34,345 bases of DNA from Phycisphaerae bacterium (GTDB lineage: Bacteria > Planctomycetota > Phycisphaerae > Sedimentisphaerales > Anaerobacaceae): NCBI GenBank assembly GCA_021736645.1, contig JAIPFM010000042.1:1-34345 (forward strand). The letters run 5' to 3'. Both the position numbers and the translations under genes were made by a program. Below the pieces are notes generated by a model. It saw nothing but the letters and a program-made list of their open reading frames with translations. It did not search any database and was not told the origin of the DNA. This document shows positions 1 to 6,756 of the stretch, in pieces (within the stretch, counting starts at the first letter, position 1; every line of letters begins with the position of its first letter).

Positions 1-117
1 TGGACTGACCGGTCCGCAACCGGTCGGTCTCCGACCCACCACGGGGTGCTCCGCCTGGAAGATCAAGATTACTGGCTCCCGCGTGCGCGTCTGCCCGGCG
101 CAGGTGCAGGTACTTCT

Positions 118-399
118 TCAGGCAGATGATCCCCTGCCACTCCACTTGAGCGATCCATCCGGCCAATACGCCAGGGGCCAGGTCTGAACAGGCAGGCTCT
201 GACCTGCTGCCGTGGTCAGGGCAAGGGCCTGGTCCGGTTGAACTGCGCCCTTAGACCAGGGCACGCCCCAACTCACGCCTGTGGTAAGAGATGGGGCCTG
301 ACCGTCCAGCCATTGAACAGGTACAGGCTCGGCAGCCCCACCACATATGCACATCAAACAGACAATCACAAACCAACAGAAACCTCTTGAGTTCAGCAT
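118..399 (-). CDS. N-terminal fragment of an exo-rhamnogalacturonan-lyase-like secreted protein, frame broken near window edge
   Basis: The 93-residue frame opens with a signal peptide (hydrophobic residues about 8-22, then GGAAEP). It continues with GVPWSKGAVQPDQALALTT and VQTWPLAYWPDGSLKWSG, which resemble the N-terminal domain of PcRGLX/YetA-like exo-rhamnogalacturonan lyases. Those enzymes are much longer, so this is only the beginning. The frame hits TGA at 118-120 just after the conserved DGSLKWSG. A different minus frame stays open from there to base 1, so a frameshift (real or from sequencing at a contig end) is likely. The ATG at 399 has GAGGGTG just upstream. It lies 54 bases after the acetylesterase gene and would be third in the RG-I operon. 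The family call rests on the two short motifs. Confidence 0.6.
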   Translation of the reverse strand: MLNSRGFCWFVIVCLMCICGGAAEPVPVQWLDGQAPSLTTGVSWGVPWSKGAVQPDQALALTTAAGQSLPVQTWPLAYWPDGSLKWSGRGSSA

Positions 400-453
400 G
401 GAAACACCCTCATAATTTATAATGCCAACAGACTTCTGACGACCGACCGCTGC

Positions 454-2079
454 CTACTGAGGCTTGACCACCTTGAGGTAGCTTTTCAAGGGACAGGCCT
501 CAAGGGCCTTGATGCCCTGCACGAGGCAGGCCGCATTCTGCTGGGCGCCCATGGCATTGGTGTGCGTGGTCTCACGTCCGTCAAAGTACAGGGCAGTGAC
601 CCTTTCCTGGCCCACCTGATCATAGTGATCGCATATCAAGCGGTTCAAGTCCACAAACGGCACACCCTCTGCCTCAGCCGCCTGCTGAGCCCACTGACCA
701 TAACTGTCCACGGAGCGATTGATCTTGTTGCCTGTCCAGCGATTGCGTGGAATCAGGGAACACACAATGGGCGTGGCCCCCTTGGCCTGGGTGTCCTTGA
801 TGTACTGGCGAATGTACCATCCATAGGAATGCACCACCTCGTGCTTGCCAGTGAGCTGGTTGTCGATTTCTTCGGTCTCGTCGCCATTGCCTTTAATGGT
901 ACCGCGAGCGCGGCTGCGATCATTGAGCGGACCGCTGTCATTGTGACCGAACTGCATGATCACAAAGTCGCCCGGTTTGACCCTGTCCAGTACCTTTTGC
1001 CACAGGCCCAGTGTGCGAAACGATCGGCTGCTCGTCCCGCCCATGGCGTGGTTTTCGACATTCAACTGGGTACGCATAAAGAAGTCGGCAATGGGTGCAC
1101 CCCAGCCCCACTGACCATTGGACCCGTCACCGCGGCTGCCCGTACGCACCGTGGAATCTCCGATGGCATACAGGGTCGGCCTGCCCGGATCGGACTCGGG
1201 CTGTACGTCCGGCATCCAGATGGAGGTCATCCATTGCTTGACCGGTTCCACCATCACATGGGGACCGTACGCGGAAACGCCTTTGCCCAGATCGTTCAGG
1301 GCCTCCATCAAAGAACTCTTCAGTGCCTTCAGACCGGACACCACGATAGCTGCATTGAGATAGGCCCCATGCGCCCCGGTATGGGTGTGATCCACGGGAT
1401 GCAGTTCGCGCACGCGGATCGGTCCAAGCAATTCATACTGATCTGCATTCATCTCACGAATGGGGACAAAGGCTGTATTGGTCTGTGCGGCCACCTGTTC
1501 GGCCAGCGTGCAAAAAGTATTTTCACGCTCCATGCTGCCATTGGGCCAGACATTGCGGCTCGTCATGCTCATGACAATGGGTGTGGCGCCTTTGGCCTTG
1601 GTGTCTGTGATCATCTTGCGCATGTACCAGCCGAAACTGTGCACCACCTCAACCTTGCCAGTGCTCTGGTTGTCAATGGTCTGGGTCTCCTCGCCCAGTG
1701 TGGGTATGGATCCGCGTGAACGGCTCCTGTCGTTGATGCGTCCTGCATCGTTGTGGCCGAACTGGATCAGCACCGTGTCACCGGCCTTCAGGTCCTGCAG
1801 GAGACCGTCCCACAGACCTTCCGTGATAAAGGTCCGACTGCTGCGACCGCCGCGTGCCCGATTCACGACCCTTAATCTGGCAGGATCAAAGAATTTGTAC
1901 AGATGACTGCCCCAGCCATTCAACACACTATTGCTCGCCGTGGAATCCCCCGCAATGAACAGGGTGGGTACAGACACTGTCGCACCTGAGTCCTCCTGCG
2001 ACAACACTGTACCACAGCCTGCATATAGCCCCACAAACACCACGAGACATGTCATTAGAAACCTGGATCTGATCTTCAT
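454..2079 (-). CDS. Secreted protein with two tandem rhamnogalacturonan acetylesterase (CE12, SGNH/GDSL) domains
   Basis: 541 residues. CE12 enzymes remove acetyl esters from the galacturonic acid residues of rhamnogalacturonan-I so that lyases can cut. Domain 1 (about 38-255) shows GDST with Ser46, the glycine block GGRSS at 77-81, GHND at 108-111 and DHTHT with Asp230/His233. Domain 2 (about 302-525) shows GDST with Ser309, GGTSS at 347-351, GHND at 378-381 and ETTHTN, where Glu503 sits at the usual catalytic Asp and His506 is kept. The N-terminus is a signal peptide ending LYAGC, a weak lipobox at Cys22. I chose ATG 2079 (MKIRS) because GGGAG lies about 8 bases upstream; the longer open frame to 2244 overlaps the preceding gene and lacks a signal peptide. 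It sits 55 bases downstream of the PL11 gene. Typical CE12 enzymes have one domain, so this is an internal duplication. Confidence 0.93.
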   Translation of the reverse strand: MKIRSRFLMTCLVVFVGLYAGCGTVLSQEDSGATVSVPTLFIAGDSTASNSVLNGWGSHLYKFFDPARLRVVNRARGGRSSRTFITEGLWDGLLQDLKAGDTVLIQFGHNDAGRINDRSRSRGSIPTLGEETQTIDNQSTGKVEVVHSFGWYMRKMITDTKAKGATPIVMSMTSRNVWPNGSMERENTFCTLAEQVAAQTNTAFVPIREMNADQYELLGPIRVRELHPVDHTHTGAHGAYLNAAIVVSGLKALKSSLMEALNDLGKGVSAYGPHVMVEPVKQWMTSIWMPDVQPESDPGRPTLYAIGDSTVRTGSRGDGSNGQWGWGAPIADFFMRTQLNVENHAMGGTSSRSFRTLGLWQKVLDRVKPGDFVIMQFGHNDSGPLNDRSRARGTIKGNGDETEEIDNQLTGKHEVVHSYGWYIRQYIKDTQAKGATPIVCSLIPRNRWTGNKINRSVDSYGQWAQQAAEAEGVPFVDLNRLICDHYDQVGQERVTALYFDGRETTHTNAMGAQQNAACLVQGIKALEACPLKSYLKVVKPQ

Positions 2080-2134
2080 GCTGGAATCTCCCATGCTGAA
2101 CGTCTGTTCTTCCGTCGGTCTGCTCGAAAGCGTC

Positions 2135-4072
2135 TCACCGGCCCGCCAGCACAATGTTCGGCCTGGGTGCAGGTGCCATACCGTCCCCGAGATAGAAGCC
2201 GGTATGGGCCGGCTGGTTGTAGGCCACATTCTGCCAGGCCACACTCAACCGATACACAGGATCATGCATCAGCGTGACCAGGCGGTGCGGGGTGGGAATC
2301 GTGGTGGAGAAAATCCGGAGCGACTTACCGTTGTCGGCATTCCAGATCACCTCCTCGCGCCAGTCCCCCAGAATGTCGGCACACAGACAGGGATTGGCCT
2401 TGGTCCCGTTGTTGGTGACACTGCCAAAGAAACCACCATTGAGCAGCCGCGTGGTGGTGCCTGTTTCCGGATTCCACTTGTCAATCACACCCACACGTGC
2501 GCCGCCAAAACCGCCACGCCGTGGCCGAGTCTGTGAGGCATTTCTGGGCGGTCGTGGCGCACTGACGCCATCCAGGAGCTCACGCAGCAAGTCGCCATCC
2601 CACCACACGGCCATGTTGCAGGAAGACGGTTTGGCGTCGGAGATTTTCTCACCTGTCACACTGAACAGGCCCGGGGAATTATTGGCCCAGCATTCATAGC
2701 CTTTGTATCGCGGATCAATATCCATGGCCAGACCCCTGCCCGGATCTGTCAGCTTCAGACCGAAGATGACCTGGCCTGTGGCAGGGTCACGCAGATTGGC
2801 GCCGTTGTCGTGGCGCGGGTTTTCGTGAATGCCCCAGGCCTCGAGACCGGGGCGATCCGGGTCCATATCCGACACATGCAGGGCATCGCCGTGCCCCAGA
2901 CCCGTGCTGTACATGCCTGTGCCGTCATGATCGATGGCACAGGCCCCATAGATGATCTCGTCAAAACCGTCATGGTCCACGTCTGCCACACTGAGGCTGT
3001 GGTAACCCTGACCGTTGTAGTCGGCATGGCCGGGCTGGCCGTCTCGACTGTCAAAGGTCCACACCGGTGTCAACTGCTTGTCACGCCAGTTCCAGGCTGC
3101 CAGAAACGTACACCCGCTCTTGCCATCACGACCACTGTAATAACCCCGGCACATGACCAGACTGGGACGCTCGCCATCAAGATACGCCACACAGGCCAGA
3201 AACCGGTCCATACGGTTGCCGCTGGAGTCCCCCCACACGGTCTGCATCTGTTCATTCGAGGGATTGTCACCAGCCTCAGGGTCACGGCTGGGCACATAGG
3301 GCACGGTGGCCATGGCCTGACCGGTTTGTCCATTGAAGATCGTGAGGTATTCAGATCCGCTCAGGATCATACCGCGGCTGTTCACATAATCGGCATTGGC
3401 ATCCCCGATCACCTTGCCTGCACCGTCCAGGGTGCCGTCTGCGGTCTTGCAGGCAAACTCCGCCTTGCCGTCGCTGTCCAGATCGTACACCATGAACTGT
3501 GTGTAGTGGGCACCCTCGCGTATATTCCTGCCCAGATTGATGCGCCACAGGTGCGTGCCGTCCAGCGTGTAGGCATCAAAGATCGGGGGATCCGTGTCAC
3601 CGGCCTGGGAATTGTCCCGTCCCCGACCTGCCATGTGGACCACAATGTCGTACCGGCCATCCCCGTCCAGATCACCCACGGACGCATCGTTGGGCTGATA
3701 TCCCTCCGGCGTCTTGAGGGGTATCTCAAGAAACGGCTGCATCCACACGTCTGAGGGTGCAGAGGGGTCTGCTTCAATGCCATTTATGAGTGCACTGACC
3801 GTATAGGTCGCAGTGGCAGACGCACTGGCATCCATCAGGTTTGCGGCCCCGGTCATGGGCTCCCTGTTGATTTTTGTGCCGTCTCTGTACACATTGAAGC
3901 TGATACCCTCCGGCTCAGTGCCCAGCACACGCCAGCTCACAAACACCTGCCCGTCGGCCTGTGCCACAGCCACAACACCCCGATCCAGGGCCTCCATGTG
4001 TCGGGCCATGTCTGCCCAAACCGGGCCTGTGACTCCCACCACCAAGCATGTCATCCAGTGCAACACCTTCAT
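2135..4072 (-). CDS. Rhamnogalacturonan lyase, polysaccharide lyase family 11
   Basis: 645 residues, close to Bacillus YesW/YesX in length. PL11 enzymes cleave the rhamnose-galacturonate backbone of rhamnogalacturonan-I by calcium-dependent beta-elimination outside the cell. A signal peptide (1-20, ending PVWA) precedes an Fn3-like strand region with SWRVLGTEPEGISFNVYRDG (47-66). An eight-bladed-propeller body follows with acidic calcium-type loops DLDGDGRYD (134-142), DLDSDGKAE (197-205) and DVDHDGFDE (364-372). The C-terminal family signatures GDWREE (569-574) and YNQPAHTGFYLGDG (618-631) are present. An Arg/Gly/Pro-rich stretch at about 505-525 looks like a species-specific surface loop. 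Start: of two nearby ATGs, 4072 is six bases after AAGGAG, whereas the one at 4078 abuts it. This is the first gene of the operon. Confidence 0.95.
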   Translation of the reverse strand: MKVLHWMTCLVVGVTGPVWADMARHMEALDRGVVAVAQADGQVFVSWRVLGTEPEGISFNVYRDGTKINREPMTGAANLMDASASATATYTVSALINGIEADPSAPSDVWMQPFLEIPLKTPEGYQPNDASVGDLDGDGRYDIVVHMAGRGRDNSQAGDTDPPIFDAYTLDGTHLWRINLGRNIREGAHYTQFMVYDLDSDGKAEFACKTADGTLDGAGKVIGDANADYVNSRGMILSGSEYLTIFNGQTGQAMATVPYVPSRDPEAGDNPSNEQMQTVWGDSSGNRMDRFLACVAYLDGERPSLVMCRGYYSGRDGKSGCTFLAAWNWRDKQLTPVWTFDSRDGQPGHADYNGQGYHSLSVADVDHDGFDEIIYGACAIDHDGTGMYSTGLGHGDALHVSDMDPDRPGLEAWGIHENPRHDNGANLRDPATGQVIFGLKLTDPGRGLAMDIDPRYKGYECWANNSPGLFSVTGEKISDAKPSSCNMAVWWDGDLLRELLDGVSAPRPPRNASQTRPRRGGFGGARVGVIDKWNPETGTTTRLLNGGFFGSVTNNGTKANPCLCADILGDWREEVIWNADNGKSLRIFSTTIPTPHRLVTLMHDPVYRLSVAWQNVAYNQPAHTGFYLGDGMAPAPRPNIVLAGR

Positions 4073-4146
4073 GAGCATCTCCTTATCCGGGCATCATGTT
4101 ACGATCGTCTGGCGCCCCTTGCGCAGGGAAACAGCGCCCTGTACTT

Positions 4147-4177
4147 ATAGTAGACCCCGAGTGCCGAATGGTTTCAA
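4147..4177 (-). promoter_or_regulatory. Possible promoter of the rhamnogalacturonan operon
   Basis: On the minus strand TTGAAA (4177-4172) is followed after 19 bases by TACTAT (4152-4147), about 75 bases before the PL11 start. The spacer is longer than ideal, so this is a tentative call. It lies just downstream of two minus-strand terminators, where an independent operon would need its own promoter. Confidence 0.3.
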
Positions 4178-4198
4178 AACTTACCCTCTTCAGGCCAA

Positions 4199-4231
4199 AT
4201 AAAAAGCGGCCCTGGACAGACCAGGACCGCT
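4199..4231 (-). terminator. Rho-independent terminator (second of a tandem pair)
   Basis: On the minus strand AGCGGTCCTGG and CCAGGGCCGCT form an 11-bp stem with one G:U pair around a five-base loop (TCTGT), followed directly by TTTTTATTT. It sits between the 84-residue gene and the rhamnogalacturonan operon, both on the minus strand. Confidence 0.75.
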
Positions 4232-4265
4232 CACCCTAATTCAATCAAGCCAAGGTCGAAAGTGG

Positions 4266-4300
4266 ATAGAAAAAAGGTCGCTTGAATCATGCGACCTTTT
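4266..4300 (-). terminator. Rho-independent terminator after the 84-residue gene
   Basis: A perfect 10-bp stem, AAAAGGTCGC/GCGACCTTTT, has a 9-base loop (4282-4290). On the minus strand it ends in a run of Ts, 66 bases past the stop of the small gene. The opposite strand ends in only four Ts, so weak bidirectional action is possible. Confidence 0.8.
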
Positions 4301-4366
4301 CTCAAGGCTCCGAAGCCCCAGTGACCTCCTCCTTACTGGCGGTATTTGAGTCGGTGGGTGTGCTAT

Positions 4367-4621
4367 TTATACCCCCTGAAGCGCACCCCGCTTAGAAATG
4401 ATCAAAAAGCCCAGCTCTCGATTCAGGCCCTGAAACCTTGAGGCACTGATGCCGCACCGACATCCGAAATCCAGCAGTACGGTGTCGTAACCATGGCAAT
4501 CATCCCGTGACATGGTCACCGAATCCGGCCCTGACCCGGAGATACTGAACACGTCGTAGAGTTGTCGTTGCTCTTGAAGCAAATCACACAGTCGTTCAAA
4601 TGATATGATCTGAATATCCAT
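4367..4621 (-). CDS. Small hypothetical protein (84 residues)
   Basis: I do not recognise this protein. It begins MDIQIISFERLCDLLQEQ, has no signal peptide or membrane segment, and is mixed alpha/beta in character. Three cysteines fall in DDCHGYDTVLLDFGCRCG (about 41-58), which could bind metal or form disulfides; this is inference. ATG 4621 is preferred over the ATG at 4651 because GAGGTG lies five bases upstream of it. A dedicated terminator follows, and asnA with its own terminator lies upstream, so it is probably a single-gene unit expressed from the AT-rich stretch at 4652-4775. No -35/-10 pair there is clear enough to call. Confidence 0.6.
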   Translation of the reverse strand: MDIQIISFERLCDLLQEQRQLYDVFSISGSGPDSVTMSRDDCHGYDTVLLDFGCRCGISASRFQGLNRELGFLIISKRGALQGV

Positions 4622-4777
4622 AGATGCACCTCGTCCGTTGATCACACACATGATTTTAATAATGGCATGGTTTCAATAAGGACCGTTGCCCGTGACCTGA
4701 CTTTTATGCAATTTTTTTTAGTCACCCATTGTATGAATAAAGTGCCGGTGGGGTTCAAAACTGTCACGGAAATCTTG

Positions 4778-4810
4778 AAAAAAAGACATTTTCTCCCTCA
4801 CGAGAAAATG
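4778..4810 (-). terminator. Rho-independent terminator of asnA
   Basis: CATTTTCTC (4787-4795) and GAGAAAATG (4802-4810) form a perfect 9-bp stem with a six-base loop. On the minus strand it is followed by TCTTTTTTT (the A-run at 4778-4784). It lies about 80 bases past the asnA stop. Confidence 0.85.
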
Positions 4811-4891
4811 CCTCATCGCCGCTGCAGCCAGGAGCCTGTCCCTTGAGGAAAAGGCTCGCCCTCTGTCACTCAACACCCCGGATGTCTCGTG

Positions 4892-5932
4892 TTACAAAAG
4901 AGTCACACCTGCCTGGTGACACTGATCGATCATGGCCTGGGGCCAGACACTGGTGTGCACCTCACCGATGTGCAGCTTTTGCAGTAGAAACATGCACAGT
5001 CGAGACTGACCAATGCCCCCGCCTATGCTGAGCGGCAATTCACCATTCAAAAGACGCGTGTGCCACATGGATGTGAGACGCTCCTGCATGTTGAGTCTCT
5101 CGAGCTGCTGTACCAGCATGTCGGGACTCACGCGAATGCCCATGGAACTCAATTCAAACGCACGATCCAACAGCGGGTACCACAACAGAATATCTCCGTT
5201 GAGGCCCTTCCTGCCGGCCTCGGTGGGCGTGGTCCAGTCGTCGTAATCCGGGGCCCGAAGATCATGCACAGCGCCGTCCGCCAATGTCCCGCCAATCCCG
5301 ATCACAAAGACAGCGCCATGCTGTTTCGTGATCTCATTTTCCCTCTCGCGCGGCGTCATATCCGGATACCTCTCAAGCAGTTCTTCTGTATGCACAAAGG
5401 TGATGGACTCCGGCAGGATGGGCTTGATCTGAGGATACTGCCAGTGCACTGTCTGTTCGGTCTGCCGAAGGGCTTCGTAGATGCGTGTCACAATAGACTT
5501 GAGAAAATCGAGAGTCCGATCTTTGTCGCGGATGACCCGCTCCCAGTCCCACTGATCCACATACACGGAGTGCAGGTTGTCCAGACACTCCTCATCGGGC
5601 CGGATGGCATTCATATCCGTGTACAGGCCCTCACCCTGTGTAAAGCCATAATCGGCCAGCACCATGCGTTTCCACTTGGCCAGGGAAAACAGACATTCCA
5701 CCTCTCGCTCTCCGTCGTCCTTCACACGAAAGGTGGCCTTGCGTTCGGTGCCGCTGAGATCGTCGTTAATGCCGGACCCCTTGGCCAGAAACAGCGGCGC
5801 AGATACGCGCTGCAAATTCAACGCAGCACTCAAACGATCTTCAAAGGTATCCTTGATACTCTTGATGGCATACTCAGTTTCACGCACACCCAGAAAAGCA
5901 CGGTAATCCGGGTTCAGGATCAAATTCGGCAT
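4892..5932 (-). CDS. asnA: Aspartate-ammonia ligase (asparagine synthetase A)
   Basis: 346 residues (E. coli AsnA has 330). It makes asparagine in the cytoplasm from aspartate, ATP and free ammonia (EC 6.3.1.1) using a class-II aminoacyl-tRNA-synthetase-like fold. Family blocks are conserved along the whole length: DDLSGTERK (57-65), SLAKWKR (83-89), GEGLYTDMNAIRPDE (100-114), LHSVYVDQWDWERV (120-133), GAVFVIGIGG (206-215), RAPDYDDW (226-233), GLNGDILLW (243-251), FELSSMGIRV (259-268) and the ATP-site loop IGGGIGQSRL (303-312). There is no signal peptide. ATG 5932 has GGAG eight bases upstream. It is flanked by its own promoter and terminator, so it seems unrelated to the glycan genes. A leader of about 190 bases separates the likely promoter from the start. 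Confidence 0.97.
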   Translation of the reverse strand: MPNLILNPDYRAFLGVRETEYAIKSIKDTFEDRLSAALNLQRVSAPLFLAKGSGINDDLSGTERKATFRVKDDGEREVECLFSLAKWKRMVLADYGFTQGEGLYTDMNAIRPDEECLDNLHSVYVDQWDWERVIRDKDRTLDFLKSIVTRIYEALRQTEQTVHWQYPQIKPILPESITFVHTEELLERYPDMTPRERENEITKQHGAVFVIGIGGTLADGAVHDLRAPDYDDWTTPTEAGRKGLNGDILLWYPLLDRAFELSSMGIRVSPDMLVQQLERLNMQERLTSMWHTRLLNGELPLSIGGGIGQSRLCMFLLQKLHIGEVHTSVWPQAMIDQCHQAGVTLL

Positions 5933-6128
5933 TGTCTAATCTCCATGGGGGTTTTCTTGTCTTGTCTTGTTCCAGAAGTCACAATCATCGAGGCCCTGAC
6001 TTTGTCACGGCCGGACTCACCGGTGCGGCACGCACACACCATGCCAAAAGCCTTGATCGATTCAGCATACCGCACCCTTTGTATTCAGCACACCATCTGC
6101 ACCCAGATCTTCTCACACGGCGGCCCTT

Positions 6129-6157
6129 ACTATAATCACCTTCTTGTCCCCAGTAAA
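6129..6157 (-). promoter_or_regulatory. Likely asnA promoter
   Basis: On the minus strand TTTACT (6157-6152) and TATAGT (6134-6129) are spaced by exactly 17 bases. The predicted transcript carries a leader of roughly 190 bases before asnA. I see no recognisable riboswitch in it; it contains three tandem copies of the pentamer ACAAG (minus strand, near 5956-5971). Confidence 0.5.
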
Positions 6158-6756
6158 GCACCCACTCCTTCTTTTCCCCCTTGACAATCGGAAACCCATC
6201 TGGATCGGTGAAATCTCATGCCATGTGCCTTCCTCCGACCAGCGGGAGATCCTCTCACCCAGGCTGATGACCATTTGAGCGTTTCGGTCAGAACACGCAT
6301 AAACGTTCCCGAAAAACGATCAAAACCACGTATCCGGGTGTAAAACAATCCATCGGCGACTGATTGGACAGGATTCGATCAAGACGGGGCAGAAAAAGTG
6401 CTACCCACAGAATCAATACATTGATATACTTGAAATCGGTGATTTGGATGTGGCGTTGGATGGATGGAATCCGAATGCGGGCATCGTGCTTTGATCGCGG
6501 CGACATTCGCCTGATCGATCTGCCGACATTCCGTGCTGATGTGATATCCGGGAAAGTTATACCCGTGGCTGACATGAATACGAAAACCCTGGGACAGATC
6601 TGTTATTCCCTCTTGAACAGCTGAAGGTGAGTGCCATCACCGATCCCATGGTATGGCATAAACGTCGGTATTGTGATGCGAAATCGCTTTCTGACACCCG
6701 GTGCGCAGGCGTATTTCGCTTAAGATTGAGTGTTACGGAATGTTGGAGGACGTATT
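6158..6756. other. Gene-poor stretch with possible decayed coding sequence
   Basis: No convincing intact gene is visible in this 0.6-kb stretch upstream of the LamG protein. Between about 6390 and 6624 two overlapping plus-strand frames each read like a piece of protein: one gives YIDILEIGDLDVALDGWNP and then stops; the next gives FDRGDIRLIDLPTFRADVIS and GKVIPVADMNTKTLGQ up to a TGA at 6622-6624. Neither has a ribosome-binding site or a family I recognise. They could be remnants of one frameshifted gene. The last 100 bases presumably hold the promoter of the gene at 6757, but no good -35/-10 pair is evident. Confidence 0.3.

Noticed and set aside
562..1719. 385-residue open frame on the plus strand
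   Set aside because: Antisense shadow of the double acetylesterase gene, with no protein-family motif.
2810..3754. 314-residue open frame on the plus strand
   Set aside because: Antisense shadow of the PL11 lyase gene.
5060..6184. 374-residue open frame on the plus strand
   Set aside because: Mostly antisense to asnA, which matches E. coli AsnA block by block; the plus frame shows no motif.
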